A stretch of 64,000 nt of DNA. Origin: Eubacterium sp. MSJ-21 (GTDB lineage: Bacteria > Bacillota > Clostridia > Lachnospirales > Lachnospiraceae). This document shows, in pieces, positions 28,774 to 36,674 of the stretch; positions within the stretch are counted from its first letter, which is position 1, and the number at the start of each line of letters is the position of its first letter. The translations under genes and the position numbers were made by a program. Location of the stretch: the NCBI RefSeq assembly GCF_018918185.1, contig NZ_JAHLPZ010000002.1, positions 62,001-126,000 of the forward strand. Direction: 5' to 3'. Below the pieces are notes generated by a model that saw only the letters and a list, made by a program, of their open reading frames with translations, had not been told where the DNA came from and made no database searches.

Positions 28774-29700
28774 TTACCTGTCACCACGCAGCATAATCAC
28801 GCCGCCCAGATTGCCACGCCTGCCACCGGACGCCCGATGGGAGAATAACAGCTTCGGATTGCAGCAGGTACAGATATCCGGCATCGCAATATGCTCCGGC
28901 TTCACACCCGCATCCGTAAAATTATAATAGCATGCCTGATGCAAATCAAGCTGGTATTTGCCATTTCCCTTGTCTTCTAAGAGTATCTTCCGTTGTTCCT
29001 CTGTATATACCCCGCATGCATCTGCCACATCCTTACTTACCTCGTAGCACGCTTTGCAGATAGATGGTCCAATCGCACAGATGATATCCTCCGGCTTAGA
29101 ACCATAGATTGCCTGCATCTTACGAACGACAGCCATTCCGATGCGCCCAACGGTGCCCCGCCAACCGGAATGTGCCGTCGCAATCACACGCTGTACCGGA
29201 TCGTATAAGAATAACGGCACACAGTCAGCATAGAACGTCATAAGCGGGATTCCTGCCTCCTGCGTGATGAGTCCATCAATCTCTGCAAAATCACGTTCCC
29301 GCAGGATGCCCTTTCCGCAGTCGTCTTTCGTCACGATCCGCAAGTTCGTCTTATGCACCTGGTCCGAGAAAACAAGCTTCATGTAATCGTACCCACACGC
29401 CTGCGCAAATCGTCTGTGATTCTCCATCACGGACGATTCCTCATCGCCACGGGTAAAGCTTAAGTTCATGCTTCCGAGATACCCCCTACTCACGCCGCCA
29501 AGCCGTGTAGAAAACCCGACCACAACTTCAGGATAAGCATCAAATATTTTATACCGGAGCACCGGAACCGGCACCGGCACACCTTCCACCTTTGCATTCT
29601 CGAAATATGTGGTGCGTTCCCGCAAGAAATGCAGATTCTCTTCTGCACGCGTCACGAGTGCCTCCGGATTTAATTTCAGATCAAGCTGTATTGGTTTCAT
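28774..29700 (-). CDS. pgeF: Purine nucleoside phosphorylase / laccase-domain protein (PgeF, YfiH family)
   Basis: This 308-residue protein has the family histidine-cysteine metal site: SDQVHKTN (about 118), TFYADCVPLFL (about 165) and ATAHSGWRGTVGRIG (about 182). Homologues were long called polyphenol oxidases; LACC1/YfiH members cleave purine nucleosides phosphorolytically and deaminate adenosine, and E. coli PgeF edits peptidoglycan precursors. Which activity applies here is not visible. It lies 75 bases after yraN and 67 before the radical SAM gene. Confidence 0.88.
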   Translation of the reverse strand: MKPIQLDLKLNPEALVTRAEENLHFLRERTTYFENAKVEGVPVPVPVLRYKIFDAYPEVVVGFSTRLGGVSRGYLGSMNLSFTRGDEESSVMENHRRFAQACGYDYMKLVFSDQVHKTNLRIVTKDDCGKGILRERDFAEIDGLITQEAGIPLMTFYADCVPLFLYDPVQRVIATAHSGWRGTVGRIGMAVVRKMQAIYGSKPEDIICAIGPSICKACYEVSKDVADACGVYTEEQRKILLEDKGNGKYQLDLHQACYYNFTDAGVKPEHIAMPDICTCCNPKLLFSHRASGGRRGNLGGVIMLRGDR

Positions 29701-29775
29701 TTATCTGTTCCTGTCTCTTCCTGTTTATTCTTATTGATTCCTGTTTCACTCTGTCTTTTTCTATCATGCTTAAGC

Positions 29776-30153
29776 TTACCTTGTCATCACAAAGTCAAAC
29801 GCATTCTCAATATGCATGACCATATCCCCATTGATGCCTATCACATCAAACCGGATTGGTGTGTTATCAATGCTTATTTTCTTCTGATTCAAATAAAAAA
29901 GTGCCATCTTCGAGATCTGCCGTATCTTCGCACCGGTAACTGCCTCTAGCGCATCTCCGCTTCTGCCATCTGCCCGGTATTTTACCTCGACGAACACGAT
30001 ACACGCACCATCCCGCGCAATCAGATCAATCTCGCCCTGTCGTACCCGGTAATTCTTCTCGATGATAAAATACCCTTTTTTCTCCAGATATTCAGCGGCA
30101 AGCTTCTCCTTCTCCGTACCGACCTGTCTTTTATTATATGAGTGTTTCTCCAT
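29776..30153 (-). CDS. YraN/UPF0102 family nuclease-fold protein
   Basis: This 125-residue protein has the PD-(D/E)xK core: GEIDLIARD then VFVEVKYR, with the family QVGTEKEKLAAEYLEKKGY start. Homologues sit beside rnhB in many bacteria; the physiological role is unclear. ATG 30153 is preferred over 30174 because GGAGG/GGTGG lies seven bases ahead and family members start just before this point. It begins 21 bases after the FlhB-C-like gene. Confidence 0.85.
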   Translation of the reverse strand: MEKHSYNKRQVGTEKEKLAAEYLEKKGYFIIEKNYRVRQGEIDLIARDGACIVFVEVKYRADGRSGDALEAVTGAKIRQISKMALFYLNQKKISIDNTPIRFDVIGINGDMVMHIENAFDFVMTR

Positions 30154-30174
30154 AGCTATCCACCCTCCGCTCAT

Positions 30175-30480
30175 CTATTTTCCAAGCTTCGCGCGTAGCT
30201 TATCCATTCGGTCGACATAGACTAAGATCTCTGCCACTACGCCATACAGCTCCGGTGGAATACATTCACCGATATTCAGGTTCAACAGCGTATTCGTAAG
30301 ATCTGTATCCTTATAGAGCGGCACATTGCTCTTCTTCGCCGTGTCAATAATCCGCTCCGCGATCACACCCTTTCCGGACGCAACAACCTGTGGTGCCTCA
30401 TTTCCCGGCTCATAGACTAAGGCAACCGCTTTTTTCTTCTCTTCTTTTTTCTTTGTTTCCACATTGAAATTCTGTGCCAT
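30175..30480 (-). CDS. FlhB C-terminal-domain-like protein (YlqH type)
   Basis: This 101-residue soluble protein matches only the cytoplasmic C-terminal domain of the export-switch protein FlhB (KAVALVYEP, APQVVASGKG, ERIIDTAKKSNVPLYKD, PPELYGVVAEIL). The autocleavage site NPTH and all FlhB membrane spans are absent. It corresponds to B. subtilis YlqH, which also lies beside a FliK-like YlqG and rnhB. Function is unknown. The upstream neighbour here is the FliK-like protein, and FliK binds FlhB-C in flagella, so the pair may interact (inference). Confidence 0.85.
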   Translation of the reverse strand: MAQNFNVETKKKEEKKKAVALVYEPGNEAPQVVASGKGVIAERIIDTAKKSNVPLYKDTDLTNTLLNLNIGECIPPELYGVVAEILVYVDRMDKLRAKLGK

Positions 30481-30566
30481 CCGTCTATCCCTCTGCTTTA
30501 TCCAATCTACTTATATCATGCATCCCCGCGTGCCGTTATCGGTGATCTGTACATTATACCTGCTCA

Positions 30567-32261
30567 TTACATGCGCACGTCAAACGAATACCGCTTTACA
30601 CTCTTCTCAATGTCGTCGCCGAACATCTCTTTTACCACGACATTTTTCTCTGTCTCCGGGTGCAGTGCCGGCTCCCGCATGATTACCTCATTCGTAAGTG
30701 AATATCCATTCTCCGCAATTGCCTGTTCCAGCTGTGTCATATGCGCATCGATGATCTTCGCACTTTCCTCATCTTCGACATAAAACTTCGTATGCACCAT
30801 CGTCCCACGCAAAGACACATGCACATCTGTCGGTCCTAAATATTCCATATCCAGATGTAGCAGGGCGCTGACATCTTCCTTTTTCTCCTGCATCCTTTTT
30901 TTGTTCATATAGACGAACAAATCCGCATTTCTATCTCCGCCCTCCATCCGCACCGGAATCTGCGCATATGGAAAAAGATTACTTAAGTTCTGCAGGAAAT
31001 CAATCCGCTCCTGCATGCCCTTCGCAGATCCGGACAGATGTTCTCCGGATGAGCCTGTATGGCTGCTCATCTGCTGCATCAGGCGGTCCATCTTCTCATA
31101 GATTCCCTTGTACAGATCGGAGACCTCCTGTGGATTCTGCATCTTCTCCGGATTCAGCGTGAACTTCTCTTTCACAGCTGCCACTAACAACTCCTTCATG
31201 CCGTTCGACGTGAAAAACTCCTTCAGCATCTCCGCATCGATCATTGATTTATCCGCAGCGCCCGCCACAAGTGCCTGCAGATGATTCGCAAGCTGCATCG
31301 TCGTATCCGACTTCGCAAGTACCGTCTGTATCGTCTGTGCATCAAAATGCATATCCTGTAACTGCTTCGTAAGTCCGGTAAGCTGTTCCTCGGTCATATC
31401 GAATTTTTCCGCATATGCCGATAACTGCTCCGCGGATAACAGTGGCAGATTACCTGTCATATCTGCGGCCTGCATCGGTTCCCCCATGCTTACCTGCCCC
31501 TGTGTGAAAACCACATCGCCTGCCGCCTGTTCTAACCGTTGCAGCATTGCGTCTGCATCTAGCACGGGAAGATCCTGTGAATCGGATAACACCTGCAGCA
31601 TCTCCCGCATACTGTCCGGCTCGGACATATACGCGGTAATTTCTTCTGTCATCCCAGACAACGCCTGCATCATTGCATGCTGGTTCGTCTGGTACTGTTC
31701 GAATCCCGTTATCGTCTGTTCTGTCACCGGAAGCTGCATCTTATTCATCAATACAAGTGTCTGAACCGGTGTATCCGGATATTTATATGCCTGCTGCAAC
31801 ACCTTCTGCATACTGGCACGATCCACCGGCATATTCTGATTTATAAGCGTCTCAGCGATCTGATAATTCTTGTCCGACGGCGACAGCTGGTTTTTCTGCA
31901 ACAGATCGAAGATTGTCTGATCCTTCATCGCCTGCATATCCGATGCGAGCGGCTGGATCATCACAGTGCCTCCGGAATTTTCCTTCACAAGAAATGCGAT
32001 CGTATCCCCCATATTGAGATTCATCGCTTCCGCCATACGTGCCTGCAGCATCTGGTTTCCGTCCATCTGGATCGTCACCTGGGAGCCGTTCACATCGACG
32101 ATCTGCCCGGTAAAGGTCTGTCCCTCCTGTGCCTGTGCAAGCACAGCATTGCCAGACGGCGTCTGCGTGTTGTTGTTCGCAATCGTAGTCTCCGGTCTCA
32201 TTCCGGTGGCTGTTTCGGTCTGATAGCGGTTCAATTGAAGATTTGCGTTATCTATATTCAT
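30567..32261 (-). CDS. FliK-like C-terminal-domain protein (YlqG type)
   Basis: This 564-residue protein is Gln/Met-rich with a low-complexity, mainly helical N-terminal and middle region and a FliK/hook-length-control-like C-terminus (YLGPTDVHVSLRGTMVHTKF, then IIDAHMTQLEQAIAENGYSL). There is no signal peptide or membrane span. The ATG overlaps the rnhB stop by four bases (ATGA), implying coupling. In Bacillus the equivalent ylqG sits between rnhB and ylqH. No flagellar genes are nearby. Function unknown; similarity is to the domain that contacts FlhB during export switching. Confidence 0.8.
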   Translation of the reverse strand: MNIDNANLQLNRYQTETATGMRPETTIANNNTQTPSGNAVLAQAQEGQTFTGQIVDVNGSQVTIQMDGNQMLQARMAEAMNLNMGDTIAFLVKENSGGTVMIQPLASDMQAMKDQTIFDLLQKNQLSPSDKNYQIAETLINQNMPVDRASMQKVLQQAYKYPDTPVQTLVLMNKMQLPVTEQTITGFEQYQTNQHAMMQALSGMTEEITAYMSEPDSMREMLQVLSDSQDLPVLDADAMLQRLEQAAGDVVFTQGQVSMGEPMQAADMTGNLPLLSAEQLSAYAEKFDMTEEQLTGLTKQLQDMHFDAQTIQTVLAKSDTTMQLANHLQALVAGAADKSMIDAEMLKEFFTSNGMKELLVAAVKEKFTLNPEKMQNPQEVSDLYKGIYEKMDRLMQQMSSHTGSSGEHLSGSAKGMQERIDFLQNLSNLFPYAQIPVRMEGGDRNADLFVYMNKKRMQEKKEDVSALLHLDMEYLGPTDVHVSLRGTMVHTKFYVEDEESAKIIDAHMTQLEQAIAENGYSLTNEVIMREPALHPETEKNVVVKEMFGDDIEKSVKRYSFDVRM

Positions 32262-33025
32262 ACATAATCCTTTATATACGTTCTCCGGTGGATCTCACAG
32301 GGACCGAGCTTATCTAAGCCGGCATAATGCTTTGCACTGCCATATCCGGCATTACTTGCGAAATCATAGCCCGGATACACCTTATCGTACTCCACCATCA
32401 TACGGTCTCTTGTTACCTTCGCCACAATACTTGCCGCCGCAATACTTGCAGACAATGTATCACCCTTGATGATCGGCACCTGTTTGATATCAACCATTGG
32501 AATCTTCACGGCATCATTTAACAAAATATCCGGCTTTACTTTGAGATTCGCGATTGCCATGCGCATTGCCTCATAGGTTGCCTGTAAGATGTTGATCTCG
32601 TCAATCCGTTTCTCAGAGACAACTCCTATTCCATAAGCAACCGCTTTTTCCCGGATGATATCATATAAGATCTCCCGTTTTTTCTTCGGAACCTGCTTGG
32701 AATCGTTCAGATGCAGAATCATTTCATTCTCCGGCAGAATTACTGCACATGCCACAACCGGGCCTGCGAGCGGACCTCTGCCGACTTCATCTATCCCACA
32801 TATATATCGGCTTCCCATCGCATGATACTTACGCTCAAACGCAAGCATTTTCTCAGAGCGGACATATTCCGCCTCTAACTGAGCCAGTTTTTTCTTTGTC
32901 TGTGCCACAAGTGCCTGCACACCGCTTCGCGCATCCGTACCATAAGTATGTATAAACTGCTGCAGCATCGTCTCATCATCCGGATCCAGTATCTGATACG
33001 CTGCCTTAATCTCCTGTATCTTCAT
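32258..33025 (-). CDS. rnhB: Ribonuclease HII
   Basis: This 255-residue enzyme removes RNA, including single ribonucleotides, from DNA hybrids. The catalytic block ICGIDEVGRGPLAGPVV (about 76-92) contains the Asp-Glu pair; the later LNDSKQ, SIAAASIVAKVTRD and HxxxY-type end are present. An N-terminal helical extension of some 70 residues, common in Firmicute RNase HII, precedes the core. AAGGAG is upstream. It is the first gene after the lepB-associated hairpin and is coupled to the FliK-like gene. Confidence 0.95.
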   Translation of the reverse strand: MKIQEIKAAYQILDPDDETMLQQFIHTYGTDARSGVQALVAQTKKKLAQLEAEYVRSEKMLAFERKYHAMGSRYICGIDEVGRGPLAGPVVACAVILPENEMILHLNDSKQVPKKKREILYDIIREKAVAYGIGVVSEKRIDEINILQATYEAMRMAIANLKVKPDILLNDAVKIPMVDIKQVPIIKGDTLSASIAAASIVAKVTRDRMMVEYDKVYPGYDFASNAGYGSAKHYAGLDKLGPCEIHRRTYIKDYV

Positions 33026-33049
33026 AGTTTCCTACTCCTTTATATAAAT

Positions 33050-33081
33050 GCAAAAGAAGGACTGTGCATAAACACAGTCCT
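33050..33081 (-). terminator. Hairpin terminator or attenuator after the first lepB
   Basis: A perfect 9-bp stem (33058-33066 with 33073-33081) with a six-base loop and a TTCTTTTG tail on the minus strand. It lies six bases past the lepB stop and only 25 bases before the rnhB start, so it may attenuate rather than fully end transcription. Confidence 0.75.
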
Positions 33082-33087
33082 ATATTG

Positions 33088-33849
33088 TTATTTAATCAAT
33101 CCAAAGCTCTTAAATGGATAAATACGCAGTACAACCTTCCCGACAATATCCTCCCGGTTAACATTTCCGACATCCGACCACCGGCTGTCAACACTATTGT
33201 TCCGGTTATCTCCAAGCACAAAATATTCATCCTTACCAAGATATACATCTGAACCTGCGCGACCGTTGTTCAGGATTGTCTCTTTCCCATAATTCTCCTT
33301 GAGAAGCTTGCCATTGATATAGATGTTTCCATTTTGGTCAATCCGTACTGTCTCGCCCGGCAATCCAATAATACGCTTTACATAAGTGGTATTCTCATCA
33401 TAGTTAAATATTACAACGTCAAACCGCTTTGGATCTCCAAATGTATACGACAGCTTATCTACCCATAGATTATCCTTATCCTCCAATGTCGGATTCATAG
33501 AAGATCCATCGACCTTTGAACGGCAGCCTACAAAGTTCAAGATAAAATAACAGATTAAAACAACGATCCCGATATAAATAATCAGACTCAGAAGCTCTTT
33601 CACAATATTAACCTCTTCCGGCTTCTGTGTCTTTTTCTTTCTGTTTTTTCTCTTCTTTTTCTTTTTTAAGATTGGATTTCCTTCCGCATCGTAAGCTTCG
33701 ATCTCAGCCGCTTCCTCTTCTGCTTTCTTCTCGATATCCTCTGCAGTCTCAATCTCCGGATTTTTGTCCTCGGATGATTTCGTTTTCTCTGTCACAGTCT
33801 CTGCAACTTCCGCCTCTACAGCATCCGATTTTTTTTTCTTTTTCATCAT
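33088..33849 (-). CDS. lepB: Signal peptidase I with long charged N-terminal tail
   Basis: The product has 253 residues. The S26 peptidase core starts at a single membrane span (about 84-107) followed by catalytic Ser in GSSMNPTL (about 116) and Lys in YVKRIIGLPGE (about 158); GDNRNNSVDSR (box E) is also present. It removes signal peptides outside the membrane. The 80-residue cytoplasmic tail, alternating acidic and lysine-rich blocks (KKKKKRKNRKKK), is unusual for signal peptidases. It follows rbgA by 11 bases. A second lepB lies on the other side of rbgA. Confidence 0.94.
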   Translation of the reverse strand: MMKKKKKSDAVEAEVAETVTEKTKSSEDKNPEIETAEDIEKKAEEEAAEIEAYDAEGNPILKKKKKRKNRKKKTQKPEEVNIVKELLSLIIYIGIVVLICYFILNFVGCRSKVDGSSMNPTLEDKDNLWVDKLSYTFGDPKRFDVVIFNYDENTTYVKRIIGLPGETVRIDQNGNIYINGKLLKENYGKETILNNGRAGSDVYLGKDEYFVLGDNRNNSVDSRWSDVGNVNREDIVGKVVLRIYPFKSFGLIK

Positions 33850-33860
33850 CTATAAACTCC

Positions 33861-34718
33861 CTATTCCGGTATCTCCTCCAACGTCATACGTCCAAGTCTG
33901 CCGCTTCGAAAATCATCAAACAAAATCGCCGCAGCCTTATCAAGATCCGGTTCATTTCCTTTTAATAAACACAATCTTGCAATCGCAACCTGCTTCAATA
34001 TCTCAAAATTCTCAGAATTTTGTACGTCAATATCTATATTATACCTGTCTGTCAGTGCATTACAATAATTTATTTTTAAAAATTCTATGAATTTTAAAGC
34101 AAGCTCGCTTTTCGTCAGGATTTCATCATTGATGGAGCCAATATAAGCCAGACGCAAACCAACCTCCTGATCATCAAATTTCGGCCACAGAATACCCGGT
34201 GTATCAAGTAATTCGACATCCTTTCCAATTCGAATCCACTGTTTTCCTTTCGTGACACCCGGTTTATTTCCAACCTTCGTACAGGATTTCTTTGCATAGG
34301 AATTGATAAATGTAGATTTTCCTACATTCGGAATACCGACAATCATCGCACGGATCGGACGATTAATGATTCCTCGTTTGCGGTCGCGTGCAATCTTCTC
34401 CTTACATGCTTCCCGGATTGTATCCGATACCGGCTTCATACCGGAATTTTTCCGTGAATCCATGCTCAACACGAAAAATCCCTTCGCTTTGAAATACGCT
34501 TCCCATTGTGCCGTTTTCCTTGCATCTGCCATATCTGCCTTGTTCAGGATAACCATGCGGGATTTATTTGCAGCAAGCGTATCAATGTCCGGATTCTTGC
34601 TCGATAGTGGTGTTCTCGCATCAAGCAACTCAATCACAATATCGATTAACTTTATATCTTCCTGCATCGTACGCTTGGCTTTCGTCATATGTCCCGGATA
34701 CCACTGAATATTCATCAT
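33861..34718 (-). CDS. rbgA: Ribosome biogenesis GTPase RbgA (YlqF)
   Basis: This 285-residue protein is a circularly permuted GTPase: NKAD (G4, about 58) comes before the P-loop GIPNVGKSTF (G1, about 130) and DTPG (G3, about 175). It starts with the family WYPGHMTKAKR motif. RbgA drives late 50S subunit assembly. The ATG directly follows the stop of the upstream lepB, with the ribosome site inside it. The rplS-lepB-rbgA-rnhB order is a known Firmicute arrangement. Confidence 0.96.
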   Translation of the reverse strand: MMNIQWYPGHMTKAKRTMQEDIKLIDIVIELLDARTPLSSKNPDIDTLAANKSRMVILNKADMADARKTAQWEAYFKAKGFFVLSMDSRKNSGMKPVSDTIREACKEKIARDRKRGIINRPIRAMIVGIPNVGKSTFINSYAKKSCTKVGNKPGVTKGKQWIRIGKDVELLDTPGILWPKFDDQEVGLRLAYIGSINDEILTKSELALKFIEFLKINYCNALTDRYNIDIDVQNSENFEILKQVAIARLCLLKGNEPDLDKAAAILFDDFRSGRLGRMTLEEIPE

Positions 34719-35324
34719 TTATTTTACCTTTCCTTTATCACTTCGAGGGAGAAGAATCCGTACAATCTTTCCCGTTATTTCTGTCTTCGATATATTTCCA
34801 ACATTTGTATAACGGCTGTCCTCGCTGTTATTTACATTATCTCCCATCACAAAATACTCTTCATCGCCTAACGTGACATCCTCTTCTGCCACACCACTGA
34901 TCTGTATCGTCATTGTAAATGGAACATCACTGCGCCGCTCGCCATTGATATAAATATCGCCATTTGAAATCCGTACAGTCTCCCCAGGCAGACCAATCAC
35001 ACGCTTGATATCATAGTATCCATCACCATCCACACGTGAATAAGCAATCACATCATATCGCTTCACATCAGATACTTTATACGCAAGCTTATTCACCATG
35101 ACAACCTGTGAATCAGAAAGTGTCGGATTCATCGATGGTCCCACGACCGTAACCGTCTGGAATCCAAATGTTACAACCGCATATCCGACAATCACAGCAA
35201 CAAATACAAGCAAAATCCACTGCCAGAAGGATCGAAAAAATCGCTTGATTTTTGAATTCCGTTTTGACACATGTCTTGATAGATTGTGCTTATCGTAATA
35301 ACTTTTTTGTCCTCTACGTCCCAA
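34719..35324 (-). CDS. lepB: Signal peptidase I (second copy)
   Basis: This 201-residue S26 peptidase has one membrane span (about 35-55), catalytic Ser in GPSMNPTL, Lys in YDIKRVIGLPGE and the GDNVNNSEDSR box. The start is set at a TTG (35324) because AGGAGG (35331-35336) lies six bases ahead. An upstream in-frame ATG at 35402 would place the start within a strong hairpin with no ribosome site, so it is rejected. It follows rplS and is immediately followed by rbgA. Confidence 0.92.
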   Translation of the reverse strand: MGRRGQKSYYDKHNLSRHVSKRNSKIKRFFRSFWQWILLVFVAVIVGYAVVTFGFQTVTVVGPSMNPTLSDSQVVMVNKLAYKVSDVKRYDVIAYSRVDGDGYYDIKRVIGLPGETVRISNGDIYINGERRSDVPFTMTIQISGVAEEDVTLGDEEYFVMGDNVNNSEDSRYTNVGNISKTEITGKIVRILLPRSDKGKVK

Positions 35325-35360
35325 TGCAATCCTCCTATAAAGATACTTCTCCTCATAATA

Positions 35361-35400
35361 GGAAACCCCCAGATTGAAATGAATCTGGGGGCAAGTTTCC
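35361..35400 (-). terminator. Strong hairpin between rplS and lepB (attenuator or RNA-processing stem)
   Basis: A 10-bp G/C-rich inner stem (35366-35375 with 35382-35391) and 5-bp outer stem (35361-35365 with 35396-35400) lie 16 bases past the rplS stop. No long T run follows on the minus strand, so partial termination or stabilisation of rplS mRNA is more likely than full termination. Confidence 0.7.
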
Positions 35401-35416
35401 ATTGTCTCTGCAAGTA

Positions 35417-35776
35417 TTACTTTACAAGTTCCTTAACCTTAGCCTTCTTACCAACACGATCACGTAAGTAGTTAAGTTTTGCACGTCTTACTTTACCTCT
35501 ACGAATAACCTCGATCTTCTCGATCGTTGGGCTATGCAGTGGCCAGGTCTTCTCAACGCCAACGCCATTTGAATTCTTACGAACTGTGAATGTCTCACGG
35601 TTGCTTCCGCCCTGTCTCTTCAGTACAGTACCTTCAAATGCCTGAACTCTTTCTCTGTTACCCTCTTTAATCTTAGCGTATACCTTAATAGTATCTCCTA
35701 CATTAAAGTCTGTAACATCCTGCTTCAACTGTGCTGTCTCAATGTTCTTGATGATTTCATTTGCACTTAATGCCAT
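35417..35776 (-). CDS. rplS: 50S ribosomal protein L19
   Basis: This 119-residue ribosomal protein shows the family blocks [26 protein letters not shown] and [28 protein letters not shown]. It sits at the 30S-50S interface. AGGAGG precedes the ATG. It is usually cotranscribed with rpsP-rimM-trmD, but here cheR lies upstream instead and rplS has its own promoter. Confidence 0.98.
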   Translation of the reverse strand: MALSANEIIKNIETAQLKQDVTDFNVGDTIKVYAKIKEGNRERVQAFEGTVLKRQGGSNRETFTVRKNSNGVGVEKTWPLHSPTIEKIEVIRRGKVRRAKLNYLRDRVGKKAKVKELVK

Positions 35777-35856
35777 TTGTGTGACCTCCTAAATAATTTA
35801 GACGTTCTTAATGCTTGACTGCACCAGAGGACCATCCCTTTTTTCACAACCACATA

Positions 35857-35885
35857 ACTATATCATAGGATATTTGTTCGCGCAA
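35857..35885 (-). promoter_or_regulatory. Promoter for rplS
   Basis: On the minus strand TTGCGC (35880-35885), a 17-base spacer, then TATAGT (35857-35862). The leader to the rplS ATG is about 75 bases, long enough for a short structured leader, but no recognised ribosomal-protein leader motif was identified. Confidence 0.55.
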
Positions 35886-35886
35886 G

Positions 35887-36672
35887 CTATATTTTGATTT
35901 TTTTATAAAAAAATGTTCGCAACGATTCAAATCCCAGTTCTTTTGCATGTAAGATCTGTTCCGTGCTGCCAATAAACAGAATTCCATCATCCGCAAGCGC
36001 ACCATGGAAATTCTCATACACCTGATCCTTCGCCTCATCTGTGAAATAGATTACCACATTCCGACAGACGATCATATGAACATGCTGGAAATACCGGTCT
36101 TTGAGCAAATTGTGTTTTTTGAACTCTACACACTTCTTAATCTCGGGGCTGATTGCATAATGACATTCATCCACCTTCTTGAAATGCTTATCCAGATATT
36201 TCTTCGGCAGATCAGACAAACTCTTCGCCGGATAGACACCTTCTTTTGCAAAGGCGAGGACATCCTCGTCTAAATCCGTTGCGATGATACGAATCTTTGA
36301 CAACGGAATATATTCCGACAGAATCATTGCAATCGTGTACGGTTCATCTCCCGTCGAACATGCCGCACTCCAGATTGTCAGCGTATCTCCATATTTTTTT
36401 CTCAGATATGGTATAATCTCCTGATCAAAATTCAACCACTGCTGTGGATTCCGATAAAACTGAGACACATTAATCGTCAGATAACTAACAAAGGTACGAA
36501 GTAGACCTTCGTCCTGCTTCATACCTTTGTAAAAATTTTCAAATCCATCAAACCCTTTACGGGCAATCAGGGATTCTATTCTTCTTTTCATCTGGCGTTC
36601 TTTATAAAGGTCTAAGTTAATATCGGTCAGTTTATACACATCCCGCTTAAACTCTTCATATTGATATTCCAT
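35887..36672 (-). CDS. cheR: Chemotaxis protein methyltransferase CheR
   Basis: This 261-residue enzyme methylates glutamates of chemoreceptors with S-adenosylmethionine. The N-terminal helical domain (1-75), NVSQFYRNPQQW, the SAM loop IWSAACSTGDEPYTIAM (about 99-115), ATDLDEDVL and CRNVVIYF identify CheR. No C-terminal receptor-binding pentapeptide gene or other che gene is nearby. It starts two bases after the IspH-S1 stop with its ribosome site inside that gene, so it is expressed with isoprenoid/translation genes rather than a chemotaxis operon. Confidence 0.93.
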   Translation of the reverse strand: MEYQYEEFKRDVYKLTDINLDLYKERQMKRRIESLIARKGFDGFENFYKGMKQDEGLLRTFVSYLTINVSQFYRNPQQWLNFDQEIIPYLRKKYGDTLTIWSAACSTGDEPYTIAMILSEYIPLSKIRIIATDLDEDVLAFAKEGVYPAKSLSDLPKKYLDKHFKKVDECHYAISPEIKKCVEFKKHNLLKDRYFQHVHMIVCRNVVIYFTDEAKDQVYENFHGALADDGILFIGSTEQILHAKELGFESLRTFFYKKIKI

Positions 36673-36674
36673 GC

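Noticed and set aside
28750-28795. Repeated CACCACGC units at the end of pgeF
   Set aside because: Two short copies 31 bases apart and one small stem; too short and without a T run to be called a terminator or array.
35325-35402. Upstream in-frame ATG for the second lepB
   Set aside because: It lies within the post-rplS hairpin with no ribosome site; the TTG at 35324 has AGGAGG six bases ahead.
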